From NCBI GenBank assembly GCA_030697165.1, contig JAUYQQ010000009.1:62001-126000 (forward strand): DNA of 64,000 nucleotides, written 5' to 3'. Source of the DNA: Acidobacteriota bacterium (GTDB lineage Bacteria; Acidobacteriota; Vicinamibacteria; Vicinamibacterales; UBA2999). Numbering within the stretch: position 1 is the stretch's first letter; every line of letters begins with the position of its first letter. The notes beneath the pieces were generated by a model. That model ran no database searches, had not been told where the DNA came from, and saw only the letters and a list, made by a program, of their open reading frames with translations. Positions 36,219-47,452 of this stretch are shown piece after piece. The translations under genes were made by a program, and so were the position numbers.

Positions 36219-37916
36219 ATGCAGGTCATCCGCAATCGCACGATATACGACGTCGTCATTATCGGCTCGGGCGCCGGTGGCGGCATGGCTGCCAAGGTGC
36301 TGACCGAGGCCGGGGCGAATGTGATGATGCTCGAGGCTGGCGTCATGTGGGACGCGCGCACTGACGCCAAGATGATGGCGTGGCCCTACTCCTCGCCGCG
36401 CCGCGGCGCGGCCATTCCAGCCCGCCAGTTTGGCGAGTTCGACGCGGGCCTGGGCGGGTGGACGCTCGAGGGCGAGCCCTACACCTCGGCGCCGGGGGAC
36501 CAGTTCGACTGGTTCCGGACGCGCATGCTGGGCGGCCGCACCAATCACTGGGGCCGCATCTCGCTGCGGTTTGGTCCGGATGATTTTCGCCGCAAGAGCA
36601 TCGACGGCCTCGGCGACGATTGGCCGATCAGCTACGAAGACCTGAAGCCTTACTACGACAACGTCGATCGGCTGGTCGGGATCTTCGGCTCGAATGAAGG
36701 CCTGCCCAACCACCCAGATGGCGTGTTCCAACCGGCGCCGCGCCCGCGATGCTGGGAGCTGCTGATCAAGCGCGCCGCCGACAAGCTGAACATCACTTGC
36801 ATCGCCAACCGGCTGTCGATTCTCACGCAGCCCTTGAACGGCCGGCCGGCGTGCCATTACTGCGGCCAGTGCGGCCGCGGCTGCTCGTCGCACGCCAATT
36901 TCTCGTCGCCGTCGGTGCTGCTGCCCCCGGCCCTCGCGACCGGGCGGCTCACGATCACGAGCAACGCGATGGCGCGCGAGGTGACCGTGGACGAGGCGGG
37001 CCTCGCCAACGGGGTCAGCTACATCGACAAGACCACCGGGCGCGAGAACCACGTCCGCGGCCGCATCGTCGTGCTGGCCGCCAGCGCGTGCGAATCAGCG
37101 CGGCTGCTGCTCAATTCGAAGTCGGCGAAGTTCCCGCACGGGCTGGCCAATTCGAGCGGGACCGTCGGCAAGTACCTGACCGACACGACCGGCACCGGCG
37201 TGTCTGGACATATCCCCGCCATGATGGAGGGCGTTCCGCACAATGAAGATGGCGCGAGCGGCGCGCACCTCTACATGCCGTGGTGGCTCGACAACACGAA
37301 GCTAGACTTCCCGCGCGGGTACCACATCGAGCTTGGCGGCGGACGCCGCATGCCCGGCTTTGGTGTGATGGGCAATATTCATCGTTACGGCGCCGGCGGG
37401 GGCGGTTACGGCAAGCAGTTGAAGGACGACTACCGCCGGTTCTACGGCTCGACGGTGAACTTCGCCGGCCGCGGCGAGATGGTACCGAACGACGCCACCT
37501 TCTGCGAGATCGATCCGTCGGTGGTCGATCGCTGGGGCATCCCGGTGCTGCGATTCCACTTCAAGTGGAGCGACCACGAGCACAAGCAGGTGAAACACAT
37601 GCAGGAGACGTTCCGCGCGATCATCCACGAGATGGGCGGCACGCCGCTCACGCCGATGCCCTCGCGCGAGAACGGCTACGGCATCCTGGCGGGCGGACGC
37701 ATCATCCACGAGCTGGGCGTGACGCGCATGGGCAACGACCCGTCACGGTCGGTGCTCAACCGTCACTGCCAGGCACACGATGTGAAGAACGTGTTCGTGG
37801 CCGATGGCGGGCCGTTCGTGTCGCAGGCCGATAAAAACCCGACCTGGACGATCCTGGCCCTCGCCATGCGCACGGGTGAGTACATCGCCGAACAGCGAAA
37901 GGCGGGCGTGATATGA
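36219..37916 (+). CDS. GMC-family oxidoreductase (glucoside 3-dehydrogenase-like large subunit)
   Basis: A 565-residue flavoprotein. VVIIGSGAGGGMAAKVL is the FAD-binding dinucleotide fold, MLGGRTNHWGRISLRF the GMC signature, and DKNPTWTILALAMRTGEYIAE the C-terminal flavin contact. It carries a CHYCGQCGRGC cysteine cluster (residues ~210-222) as in membrane-linked sugar dehydrogenases with an extra Fe-S or disulfide element. Encoded with the subunit-3 gene by a 4-bp overlap. It probably oxidises a sugar at C3 and passes electrons to a cytochrome. No signal peptide; the partner has one and can carry it out via Tat. Confidence 0.88.
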   Translation: MQVIRNRTIYDVVIIGSGAGGGMAAKVLTEAGANVMMLEAGVMWDARTDAKMMAWPYSSPRRGAAIPARQFGEFDAGLGGWTLEGEPYTSAPGDQFDWFRTRMLGGRTNHWGRISLRFGPDDFRRKSIDGLGDDWPISYEDLKPYYDNVDRLVGIFGSNEGLPNHPDGVFQPAPRPRCWELLIKRAADKLNITCIANRLSILTQPLNGRPACHYCGQCGRGCSSHANFSSPSVLLPPALATGRLTITSNAMAREVTVDEAGLANGVSYIDKTTGRENHVRGRIVVLAASACESARLLLNSKSAKFPHGLANSSGTVGKYLTDTTGTGVSGHIPAMMEGVPHNEDGASGAHLYMPWWLDNTKLDFPRGYHIELGGGRRMPGFGVMGNIHRYGAGGGGYGKQLKDDYRRFYGSTVNFAGRGEMVPNDATFCEIDPSVVDRWGIPVLRFHFKWSDHEHKQVKHMQETFRAIIHEMGGTPLTPMPSRENGYGILAGGRIIHELGVTRMGNDPSRSVLNRHCQAHDVKNVFVADGGPFVSQADKNPTWTILALAMRTGEYIAEQRKAGVI

Positions 37917-38500
37917 AACGGCGTGACGTCCTCAAGTTGCTGCTGGCCGCCCCGGCCGCCGGCTTCACATGGACCGAGGCCGAGGCCTCGCAAGCCGGCG
38001 CTGCCGCCCAGGCGGCGCGCGCGGCCACCACGGCCAAGCCGTTCGTCCCGGCTTTCTTTACCGCCGCCGAGTACCGGCTGGTGGGCACGCTCGCCGACAT
38101 CATCATCCCGAAGGACGAGCGATCAGGGAGCGCCAGCGACGCCGGAGTACCGGAGTTCATGGACTTCATGATGCTCGACCAACCCGAGCGTCAGATCGCC
38201 ATGCGCGGCGGGCTGGCGTGGCTGGACGTCACCTGCCAGCAGCGCTTCGACAAGACGTTCATGAACTGCACCGACGCCGAGCGAACGTCGGTGCTCGACG
38301 ACATCGCCTGGCCGGCGAAGGCACGGCCAGAACTGGCGCACGGCGTGGCGTTCTTCAACAGCTTCCGCGATCTCACCGCCAGCGGCTTCTGGACAACGCG
38401 CATGGGCATTGACGACCTGCAGTACCTGGGCAACCGCTCGGTGGCGCGCTGGAACGGCTGTCCCGATGCGGCGCTAAAGAAGCTCGGGGTCAGCTATTGA
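37913..38500 (+). CDS. gluconate 2-dehydrogenase subunit 3-family protein
   Basis: A 195-residue protein with a Tat signal (MKRRDVLKLLLAAPAAGF). The core with LVGTLADIIIPKDERSGSAS and GVPEFMDFMMLD is the family hallmark. This small subunit pairs with GMC dehydrogenases and is needed for export and stability; it coexports the folded large subunit. Its overlap with the GMC gene fits a fixed complex. Confidence 0.9.
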   Translation: MKRRDVLKLLLAAPAAGFTWTEAEASQAGAAAQAARAATTAKPFVPAFFTAAEYRLVGTLADIIIPKDERSGSASDAGVPEFMDFMMLDQPERQIAMRGGLAWLDVTCQQRFDKTFMNCTDAERTSVLDDIAWPAKARPELAHGVAFFNSFRDLTASGFWTTRMGIDDLQYLGNRSVARWNGCPDAALKKLGVSY

Positions 38501-39024
38501 CGGCCAAGCGGCTGTCCCGGACGCTCATCTACGAAGGGCGAATCTTCCGATTCGAGATCGACCGCGTCATCCTGCCCGGCGGACACACGATCGACATGGA
38601 AATCGTCCGCCATCCCGGCTCGGTGGTGCTGTTGCCGGTGCCATCGCCCGGCACGATCATTTTGATCCGCCAGTACCGCTACGCGATCGACCGCTACATC
38701 TGGGAACTGCCGGCGGGCACGCTGAAGCCAGGAGAGGATCCGGCGGCGGCCGCGGCCAGGGAGTGCGAAGAGGAGATCGGCCTGGCACCGGCCCGCGTGA
38801 CGCGGCTCGGCGGCTACTTCCCGACGCCGGGGTTCTGCGACGAAGAGATGACCTACTGCCTGTGCGAGGAGCTGCGGCCGCCGGCGCCCGATTCAACGGT
38901 CCGCAAGGACGAGGACGAGGAGATCGAGCCGCGGACCTTCACCGTCGCCGAGGCCCGCGCCATGGTGACGTCGGGCGAGATTGTCGACCTCAAGACCCTG
39001 GCCGGGCTCGCGCTGCTCGGCTGA
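38497..39024 (+). CDS. NUDIX hydrolase (ADP-ribose pyrophosphatase-like)
   Basis: A 175-residue protein. The Nudix box runs from G74 to ~96 (GTLKPGEDPAAAAARECEEE then IG). The N-terminal beta domain and GGYFPTPGFCDEEMTYCLCEEL match ADP-ribose pyrophosphatases, which remove free ADP-ribose. TTG start overlapping the previous stop; the function is general housekeeping and not clearly tied to the sugar locus. Confidence 0.9.
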   Translation: MTAKRLSRTLIYEGRIFRFEIDRVILPGGHTIDMEIVRHPGSVVLLPVPSPGTIILIRQYRYAIDRYIWELPAGTLKPGEDPAAAAARECEEEIGLAPARVTRLGGYFPTPGFCDEEMTYCLCEELRPPAPDSTVRKDEDEEIEPRTFTVAEARAMVTSGEIVDLKTLAGLALLG

Positions 39025-39040
39025 CTTCACGGTTCGGCAC

Positions 39041-39250
39041 GTTCTGAATCACGCGACAGTGTGTTTAAACGGAACATTTAACTATAAACGTTTTATTTAT
39101 ATATATTTAGCGCCAAGAATCTGGTCTTTTTCCTGCCTTAGTGTTCTATTTTGGTAATATTGTCACTATTGTCGTTTGGGTGACATTTTTGTAATGCCAG
39201 ATAATCCTCAAATACACTACCAAAAAGCCTGTTTTCGACCTTCCTGACGC
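39041..39250. other. AT-rich intergenic island
   Basis: The 275-bp gap 39025-39299 contains a sharply AT-rich stretch (tttaaacggaacatttaact, ttttatttatatatatttag, ttctattttggtaatattg) in an otherwise GC-rich window. No ORF or tRNA fits. It may hold promoter and regulator-binding sites of the small exported protein at 39300. Confidence 0.7.
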
Positions 39251-39299
39251 GAACTGGTTGGGTGTCCAAAGTGGCAGCTCAATTGCTCTACGAAGGGGC

Positions 39300-39746
39300 A
39301 TGAGCAAAAACAATCGCTCCCAGTGGATCGTCAAAGTGGTCGTAGCCGTCGTCCTGCTCGCCATGCCGCTCGTGGCGCAGGCCCAATCGTCCACCTCACC
39401 ACGGGGTGTGTGGATGGCAGCCTCCGCTGACGAAGCGTCCCTGACCGGCCGTGGCTTCGGCCGGCTGACCATCGCCGACGGGTTGCTGGCCTTCCAGTCG
39501 GCGGACTACGAGTGGCACCTGGAGTTGTGGGAGGTCAAGCGCGTCTCCCCTAGCCAAGCGCTCGCCAACACACTCGAGATCGAAAGCGTCGCCGGCCAGG
39601 TCCACTACGTCGCCATTCTCGACGCTCAGCTGACGCCGACCGCGCCCGGCAAGGCCGCGCGGACCATCGAGCGCGCCGTGAACACCGCGCCGGCGGTCTC
39701 GCCGGCACGGGCGACGCTGGCCACAGCGAGCGGCGGGCCGCGGTAG
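39300..39746 (+). CDS. small exported protein of unknown function
   Basis: A 148-residue protein. A signal peptide with a long hydrophobic core (WIVKVVVAVVLLAMPLVAQA) is followed by a mature domain of ~115 residues with SLTGRGFGRLTIADGLLAFQ and YEWHLELWEVKRVS, which suggests a small beta barrel or PH-like fold. I do not recognise it. ATG at 39300 follows GAAGGGGC. It is preceded by the AT-rich island and convergent with the hybrid kinase gene. Confidence 0.7.
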   Translation: MSKNNRSQWIVKVVVAVVLLAMPLVAQAQSSTSPRGVWMAASADEASLTGRGFGRLTIADGLLAFQSADYEWHLELWEVKRVSPSQALANTLEIESVAGQVHYVAILDAQLTPTAPGKAARTIERAVNTAPAVSPARATLATASGGPR

Positions 39747-39764
39747 GTTGCGACTCGGCGCCCA

Positions 39765-42062
39765 CTAGCGGGCTCGATTGAATAGCGAGGCCAGGGCGTT
39801 CAACAGCGCCTCGGCGGTGTAGGGTTTCGGCACGAAGCTCTGCGCACCTGCCGCCACCGCCTTCGCCACGAGCCCGTTGGCGTCGAGGCCACTCGAACCA
39901 ATAATCAGCACCGCCGGATTGATGGCCTTGAGCGCCACGATCAGGGCGGGGCCGTCCATCACCGGCATGGCCATGTCGGTCAGCACGGCGGCGATCTCAC
40001 TCTGGTGAGAGACGTACGTGGAGACGCCTTCGGCACCGTTGCTGGCCAGGCGCACCCGGTAACCGAAGCGGGTCAACACCTTCTCCGCGATCAGCCGAAT
40101 ATGCTGCTCGTCGTCGACCACCAGAATCACTTCGCCATGTCCGCGCGGGAGCGCGGTCTGGGCGACGGCCGCTCCCTCTACGGCCTCGGCGGTCGTCTCT
40201 GCCGGCAGATAGACCTTGAAGGTCGAGCCCCGGTCCTTCTCGCTGTACACGTGAATGTACCCGCCATGCCCCTGGACGATGGAGTGTGCCGTCGCCAGGC
40301 CGAGACCGGTGCCCCGGCCTGAATCTTTAGTGGTGTAGAAGGGCTCGAAGATGCGGTCCAGCACCTCGGGCCGCATCCCCATCCCCGTGTCTTCCACTCG
40401 CAAGACCACGTAGGGACCTGGCCGTGCGTCCGGATTCATGCCAGCGTAGATCTCGTCGATGCTGACGTTCTTGATCGTGACGCTGAGGCGCCCGCCATTG
40501 GGCATGGCGTCTCGCGCGTTCAGGCACAGATTGATCAGCACCTGGTGAAGCTGTGTCGGGTCGGCCCTGATGGGCCACGGCTCCGACTCAACCTTCACCG
40601 CGAAGCCAATATTCTTCGGAAAAGTATCGGCGGCAATCTTCTCGACGTCACGCACGACGGTCAGGACATTGATGGTCGCCCAGGACCCCTCGGTGCCCTT
40701 CGCGAACGAGAGCACCTGCCGGACCATGTCGGCACTCCGCTTCACGCTGGACTCGAGGATGCCCAGCGTCTCGAGCTTGGCAGGATCCGCCTCGTCCTCT
40801 TTCAGGATCTCAATCGACATCAACACCGGCGCCAGTGCGTTGTTGAGATCGTGAGCAATGCCGCCGGCCAGCGTGCCGAGACTCTCGAGCCGTTGTGCCC
40901 GCAGGAAGTGCCGCTCCATTCGCTTACGGTCGGTGATGTCCTGGAACGCGCCCTGGATCCGGCTGATTCGGCCGGCGTCGTCGCGCACCGCCTCGCCAAT
41001 CGCGCGCACCCAGATCCGGCGTCCCTTCGCGGTGATGACGACGCTCTCGAAGTCGAACGGGATGCCTTCCTGAACACACCGCTCCACTGCCCGAGCCACC
41101 GCGGGACGGTCGGCCTCATCGTAGAACTCGATCGCTTCCTGCAGGCCGGGGGTATGGCCAGGGGGCACCTCGTGAATGGCCCGCGTGACATCAGACCACG
41201 TGATGGCGAGGTCGGGAACCTGCAGGGACCATCCGCCCAGCCGCGCGGCGTCGCCAGCAATTCGCAGCAGCGCGGTCTGGCTGCGCGCGGTGTCCTCGGA
41301 CTTGAGCTGCTCCGTGATATCGCGCGAGATGCCGGTGGAGCCCACCACCCGTCCCTGCGCATCGCGAATGATGCGGGCATTGGCGCTCAGCGTCACCTCC
41401 CGCCCATCCTTGGCGTAAACGCGGCTGGTGTAACCGAGGGTGTCGCGGCCGGACTGCAGAGCCTCGGCGAAGATCGCCGAGTCGCGCTCGGCCTGCCCAG
41501 GGGGGATGAAGTCAAGGAATGAGCGTCCGACCATCTCCTCGGGTTCACGCCCGTAGATCTTGCGACAGGCCTGGTTCAGGAACGTGATCCGCCCTTCGGC
41601 ATCGACGGCCCAGATCAGATCGTGGGAGGTTTCGACGAGGTCACGATAGCGGGCTTCGCTGGCCCGCAGCGCCTCGGTGAGTTCGCGGTGCCGAACCTGT
41701 GCGCGGACGCGCGCCAGCAGTTCCGCCGGGGCTACCGGCTTGGTGAGATAGCCGTCCGCACCGGCATCGAGTCCCCCGGCCTGCTCCTCGGAGCCGGTCG
41801 CCCGCGCGCTAAACAGGATGACCGGGCTGTCGGCGATGTCCGGATCGGCTCGAATCTGCCGAAGCACCTCCAACCCGGAGATGTCGGGCAGCATCACGTC
41901 CAGCAGGATCAGATCGGGGCGGAGCTGCTTGACGACTTCGAGGGCCTGGCGGCCATTGAGCGTTTTCGCGACGTTAAAACCACCACGTTCGAGAATCAAC
42001 GCCGTGGCCTCAAGGGCGTCTTCGTAGTCGTCGACTACGAGCACAGTCGCAAGGTTTTTCAT
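39765..42062 (-). CDS. hybrid sensor histidine kinase with terminal receiver domains
   Basis: A 765-residue cytoplasmic protein. Order: receiver (1-120, D11/D12 and phosphoacceptor D55 in LILLDVMLPD), two PAS domains (~135-255 and ~265-395, the second with a PAC region), HisKA with GGIAHDLNNAL, HATPase (LINLCLNARDAMPNG, VEDTGMGM, GTGLGLATAHSI) and a second receiver (~645-760, AAVLTDMAMPVMDG). No transmembrane segment. A REC-PAS-PAS-kinase-REC order suggests input from an upstream phosphorelay. No output regulator is adjacent. The ligand is unknown. Confidence 0.9.
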   Translation of the reverse strand: MKNLATVLVVDDYEDALEATALILERGGFNVAKTLNGRQALEVVKQLRPDLILLDVMLPDISGLEVLRQIRADPDIADSPVILFSARATGSEEQAGGLDAGADGYLTKPVAPAELLARVRAQVRHRELTEALRASEARYRDLVETSHDLIWAVDAEGRITFLNQACRKIYGREPEEMVGRSFLDFIPPGQAERDSAIFAEALQSGRDTLGYTSRVYAKDGREVTLSANARIIRDAQGRVVGSTGISRDITEQLKSEDTARSQTALLRIAGDAARLGGWSLQVPDLAITWSDVTRAIHEVPPGHTPGLQEAIEFYDEADRPAVARAVERCVQEGIPFDFESVVITAKGRRIWVRAIGEAVRDDAGRISRIQGAFQDITDRKRMERHFLRAQRLESLGTLAGGIAHDLNNALAPVLMSIEILKEDEADPAKLETLGILESSVKRSADMVRQVLSFAKGTEGSWATINVLTVVRDVEKIAADTFPKNIGFAVKVESEPWPIRADPTQLHQVLINLCLNARDAMPNGGRLSVTIKNVSIDEIYAGMNPDARPGPYVVLRVEDTGMGMRPEVLDRIFEPFYTTKDSGRGTGLGLATAHSIVQGHGGYIHVYSEKDRGSTFKVYLPAETTAEAVEGAAVAQTALPRGHGEVILVVDDEQHIRLIAEKVLTRFGYRVRLASNGAEGVSTYVSHQSEIAAVLTDMAMPVMDGPALIVALKAINPAVLIIGSSGLDANGLVAKAVAAGAQSFVPKPYTAEALLNALASLFNRAR

Positions 42063-42144
42063 CTAACCCTATTTCGTACCAGGCCGTGGCCAAAGTCCAG
42101 TCGCAGTCGGTCGAACCAGCTCATCAGGAACAAACATCACCGGC

Positions 42145-42173
42145 TTGCTTCGGCAACGCGTTGCCACGACAAT
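42145..42173 (+). promoter_or_regulatory. promoter-like site shared with 45032-45060
   Basis: TTGCTT at 42145-42150 and GACAAT at 42168-42173, 17 bp apart. The flanks cggcttgcttcgg and cacgacaatcgg are identical to those upstream of the PQQ dehydrogenase. The spacer contains the perfect palindrome GGCAACGCGTTGCC. It lies 29 bp before the NHL gene. Confidence 0.5.
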
Positions 42174-42201
42174 CGGTCTTCCACTGAAAGGGAGCCGCCC
42201 G

Positions 42202-43362
42202 ATGATTCCGACTCGCCGACCTTCTGCCGCTTTTCTCAGCACTGCCCTGCTCGCCGTCGCGAGCGTCAGCCTTCTCAGCCAGGCGCCGGCGAAACCACCC
42301 GCGCCACCGCGCGGTGCGTCCGGGCCACCCGAGCACGCGAAGGTCGCCCCGATCAACAACCTGCCGAATCCGTACGAGACCGTGCGCAACTTCGGCACGC
42401 TCCCTGACGGCCGGGCTTGGGGCTCGGTCAGCGCCATCCACGTCGATCCCGACGGCAAGCACATCTGGGCGGGCGATCGCTGCGGCGCCAATTCCTGCGC
42501 CGGCTCGACCGTGAATCCGATCGTCAAGATGGATCCCAGCGGCAAGGTGGTCCAGAGCTTTGGCGCGGGCGTCATCCTGTGGCCACACGGCATGGACGTC
42601 GATCGGCAGGGCAACGTGTGGGTGGTCGATGCGCGCTCCGCGACCGCCGCGGAGTTGAAGCAGTTCCCCGATGCCAAGGGCAAGGGTCACACCGTCGTCA
42701 AGTTCAGCCCGCAAGGCAAGGTGCTGCTCACGCTTGGCACGCCCGGTGAGGCGGGCAGCCCGCCGACGCACTTCACCGAGCCCAACGACGTGTTGATTGC
42801 CCCCGACGGCAGCATCTTCGTCGCCGAGGCGCACAACGCGCAGTTCCTCGACCAGGATGCGCCCAATGCGGTGGGCCGAATCTCGAAGTTCTCGGCCGAC
42901 GGCAAGTTCATCAAGACCTTCGGCGCCTACGGCTACGCCGCGAGCGAGTTCCGCGGACCGCACTCGCTGGCCATGGATTCAAAGGGCCGTCTGTTCGTCG
43001 CCGATCGCGGCAATCGCCGCATCCAGATTTTCGACCAGGAGGGCAAGCACCTCGACACCTGGTACCAGTTCAGCCGCATCAGCGGGCTGTTCATCGATCG
43101 CAACGACACGCTCTATGCGATCGACTCGGAGTCGGACGACAACTACAACCCGGGCTGGCGCAAGGGCCTGCGCGTCGGCAGCGCCCGCACCGGCGAAGTG
43201 TGGTACTTCGTGCCCGAGCACGTCTCGCGGCAGGCCTCGGGCATGGGCGGTTACGGCTCGATGGGCGAAGGCGTCGCGGTCGATGCGCAGGGCAACGTCT
43301 ATGCCGGCGAGGTGGGACCCGTGCAGGGCGTCACGAAGTTCATCCCACGCCTGAAGCGCTGA
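42202..43362 (+). CDS. exported NHL-repeat protein (peptidyl-alpha-hydroxyglycine lyase-like)
   Basis: A 386-residue protein with a signal peptide (residues ~8-28). The rest is a beta-propeller of NHL-type repeats: HGMDVDRQGNVWVVDA, FTEPNDVLIAPDGSIFVAEA, GPHSLAMDSKGRLFVADRGN (R-I-Q-I-F) and a last blade with EGVAVDAQGNVYAGEV. Bacterial relatives of peptidyl-alpha-hydroxyglycine alpha-amidating lyase have this layout, but the activity is unproven here. The ATG at 42202 lies behind AAAGGGAG. Confidence 0.85.
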   Translation: MIPTRRPSAAFLSTALLAVASVSLLSQAPAKPPAPPRGASGPPEHAKVAPINNLPNPYETVRNFGTLPDGRAWGSVSAIHVDPDGKHIWAGDRCGANSCAGSTVNPIVKMDPSGKVVQSFGAGVILWPHGMDVDRQGNVWVVDARSATAAELKQFPDAKGKGHTVVKFSPQGKVLLTLGTPGEAGSPPTHFTEPNDVLIAPDGSIFVAEAHNAQFLDQDAPNAVGRISKFSADGKFIKTFGAYGYAASEFRGPHSLAMDSKGRLFVADRGNRRIQIFDQEGKHLDTWYQFSRISGLFIDRNDTLYAIDSESDDNYNPGWRKGLRVGSARTGEVWYFVPEHVSRQASGMGGYGSMGEGVAVDAQGNVYAGEVGPVQGVTKFIPRLKR

Positions 43363-43413
43363 ACCAGCCGTTCCCGATGCCGCACGACCGGCGCTGACCG
43401 CCGGTCGTGCCGG

Positions 43414-44964
<1,551 letters not shown>

Positions 44965-45031
44965 GGCAACGCCCCCTCCGGCGTGGGCCAAAGAATACCC
45001 CGGGTCGAGCAGCGGCTGCGACTCAAACGGC

Positions 45032-45060
45032 TTGCTTCGGGCGGCGACTGGCACGACAAT
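45032..45060 (+). promoter_or_regulatory. promoter-like site shared with 42145-42173
   Basis: TTGCTT at 45032-45037 and GACAAT at 45055-45060, again 17 bp apart, in the same flanking words as the site at 42145. It lies 20 bp before the dehydrogenase ATG, so the leader would be very short. Confidence 0.5.
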
Positions 45061-45079
45061 CGGCCGCGAGGTTTCCCTT

Positions 45080-47089
45080 ATGGTCCGTCGGCTGCTCGCA
45101 GGCACTCTGTCTCTGCTCGTCCTCGTCGGCCTGGTGACCGCGCAACAGGCCCCTGCCCCGGTTGACGATAAGGCGCTTGCGAGCGTGGAGTCGCGTCCCG
45201 GTGACTGGCTGTCCTACGGGCGCGACTACTACGAGCAGCGGTTCAGTCCGCTCGATCAGATCAACGACACCAACGCCGCGAAGCTGGGGCTGGCCTGGTC
45301 GTTCGAGACGGCCACCGACCGCGGACTCGAGGCCACACCGCTGGTGATCGACGGCGTCATGTACACCACCGGATCGTGGAGTGTCGTCTACGCCGTCGAT
45401 GCCCGGACCGGAAAGCAGCTCTGGAAGTTCGACCCCGAGGTCCATCGCAAGTACGACCAGCTCGCCTGCTGTGACGTCGTCAATCGCGGCGCCGCGTTCT
45501 ACAAGGGCCGCGTCTATCTTGGCGCGCTCGACGGCCGGCTGATCGCGATCGATGCCGTGAGCGGCAAGCCGTCCTGGTCGGTGACGACGGTCGATCAGAA
45601 GCAGGCGTATACCAGCACCGGCGCGCCACGCATCGCCAACGGCAAGGTGATCATCGGCAACGGTGGCGCGGAGTACGGGGTCCGGGGCTACGTGTCGGCC
45701 TACGACGCCGAGACCGGCAAGCTGGCGTGGCGGTTCTACACCGTGCCCGGTGATCCGTCCAAGCCGCAAGAGAACAAGGCGCTCGACGTCGCGCTGCCCA
45801 CGTGGCAGGGCGAGAACTGGTGGAAATTCGGCGGCGGCGGCACGGTGTGGGATTCGATCGTCTACGATCCCGAGCTCAACCTGCTGTACGTCGGCACCGG
45901 CAACGGCGCCGCGTGGAACCGTGAGATTCGCAGCCCGGGCGGTGGCGACAACCTCTACCTGGCCTCGATCCTCGCCATCAACCCCGACAACGGCGAACTG
46001 GTGTGGCACTACCAGACGGTGCCCGGCGACACGTGGGACTACACCGCGGTGCAGCCGATGATGCTGGCCGACCTGCAGATGGGCGGCCGCCTGCGCAAGG
46101 TGCTGATGCAGGCGCCGAAGAACGGGTTCTTCTACGTGCTCGATCGCGCGACCGGCGAATTGCTGGCAGCCGACCCGTACGTAACCGTCAACTGGGCCTC
46201 GCATGTGGACATGAAGACCGGCCGGCCGGTCGAGATGCCTGGCGCCGACTACAAGGAGAAGGGCACCTACATTCGCCCGGGCCCGCTCGGCGGCCACAAC
46301 TGGCAGGCCATGTCATTCAGCCCGAAGACCGGCCTCGTCTACATTCCCGCGCAGGATAACGGGCGTTACTACGAGCAGCCGAAAGACTTTGAATACCGGC
46401 CGCTCGAGTACAACCTCGGGCTCGCGCCGGTCGGCCGAAACATGGACCGCTACGACGTGCCGTACACCGGCCGGCTGCTGGCGTGGGACCCGATCGCGCG
46501 CAAGCCGCGCTGGACGGTCGAGTACGGTTCGTACTGGAACGGCGGCACCCTCGCCACGGCCGGCAACCTGGTGTTCCAGGGCACGGCGGCCGGCGACTTC
46601 ATCGCCTACCACGCCGCCACCGGCGAGAAGCTCTGGTCGTCGTGGGCGACGACCGGCATCGTAGCGCCGCCGATCACCTACATGATCGACGGCAAGCAGT
46701 ACGTGTCAGTGATGGCCGGATGGGGTGGCGCGTTCTCGAAGAAGACGCGCAGCTACGGCCGGTTGTTGACCTACGCGATCGGCGGTACGGCTGATCTGCC
46801 GTCTCGACCGCGGCCGCGCGCGGTCACGGCGATTGCCAGCAACGCGCGGCCCGAAGAGATTGCCGCCGGCGCCCGGATCTTCAACACCTACTGCGCCCGC
46901 TGCCACGGCGGCGGCACCATCCTGCCCGACCTGCGGCGTTCGTCGCCGGGCATCTACAACGGCCTCGAGAAGATCCTGGACGGCTCGCTCGTCGAGCAAG
47001 GCATGCCGCGCTTCGCGGAACTCGACAAGCCCGCCGTGGCGGCCCTGCGGGCGTACTTGCTGGACGAACGCAAGAAGCTGGTGCCCTGA
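45080..47089 (+). CDS. PQQ-dependent quinohemoprotein alcohol dehydrogenase
   Basis: A 669-residue periplasmic enzyme with a signal peptide ([21 protein letters not shown]). The eight-bladed PQQ propeller is recognised by [20 protein letters not shown], the vicinal cysteines near residue 130 (LACCDVV) that cover PQQ, and repeated W-motifs ([13 protein letters not shown]). A C-terminal cytochrome c domain carries CARCH at ~604-608, making it a quinohemoprotein like type II alcohol dehydrogenases. It oxidises alcohols and gives electrons to a c-type acceptor. No PQQ synthesis genes are in the window. Confidence 0.92.
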   Translation: MVRRLLAGTLSLLVLVGLVTAQQAPAPVDDKALASVESRPGDWLSYGRDYYEQRFSPLDQINDTNAAKLGLAWSFETATDRGLEATPLVIDGVMYTTGSWSVVYAVDARTGKQLWKFDPEVHRKYDQLACCDVVNRGAAFYKGRVYLGALDGRLIAIDAVSGKPSWSVTTVDQKQAYTSTGAPRIANGKVIIGNGGAEYGVRGYVSAYDAETGKLAWRFYTVPGDPSKPQENKALDVALPTWQGENWWKFGGGGTVWDSIVYDPELNLLYVGTGNGAAWNREIRSPGGGDNLYLASILAINPDNGELVWHYQTVPGDTWDYTAVQPMMLADLQMGGRLRKVLMQAPKNGFFYVLDRATGELLAADPYVTVNWASHVDMKTGRPVEMPGADYKEKGTYIRPGPLGGHNWQAMSFSPKTGLVYIPAQDNGRYYEQPKDFEYRPLEYNLGLAPVGRNMDRYDVPYTGRLLAWDPIARKPRWTVEYGSYWNGGTLATAGNLVFQGTAAGDFIAYHAATGEKLWSSWATTGIVAPPITYMIDGKQYVSVMAGWGGAFSKKTRSYGRLLTYAIGGTADLPSRPRPRAVTAIASNARPEEIAAGARIFNTYCARCHGGGTILPDLRRSSPGIYNGLEKILDGSLVEQGMPRFAELDKPAVAALRAYLLDERKKLVP

Positions 47090-47117
47090 CCGCTGTCAGG
47101 GCGCGCCGCCTGATCCT

Positions 47118-47438
47118 CTAGAACAGGCTCCAGAAAGGAGGGAACGTGCCCAGCAGGCCAAGCGCCGTGAGCACGACCGTGGCCAGCCACACTGGTGGAT
47201 GAGTCACGGTGCGGTCCCGCCAGCGACTGTGCACGATCAGCCAGGCGGCGAGCCAGACGACGCAAGCGAACGTGGCGCGGCCCGACAAGCCCCCGGCTGG
47301 CCCATACAGGGCCGGCGCCGCAAATACCCCCGACTCATTCAGGACGCAGAAGGCCCCCATGGCGAAGGCGCCAATGCCGGCGCCGAGATACGCCGCCATG
47401 GCGGCGCCGTTCGAAGCGGTTGCGGAATCGGAGGTCAT
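47118..47438 (-). CDS. small membrane protein of unknown function
   Basis: A 106-residue protein with three hydrophobic helices (~12-38, ~55-72, ~84-98). Start at 47438 is preceded by a GGAGGACAGG-type site. It follows the 176-residue membrane protein by 14 bp on the same strand, so they are probably cotranscribed. Unknown family. Confidence 0.7.
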   Translation of the reverse strand: MTSDSATASNGAAMAAYLGAGIGAFAMGAFCVLNESGVFAAPALYGPAGGLSGRATFACVVWLAAWLIVHSRWRDRTVTHPPVWLATVVLTALGLLGTFPPFWSLF

Positions 47439-47452
47439 GGAACCTGTCCTCC

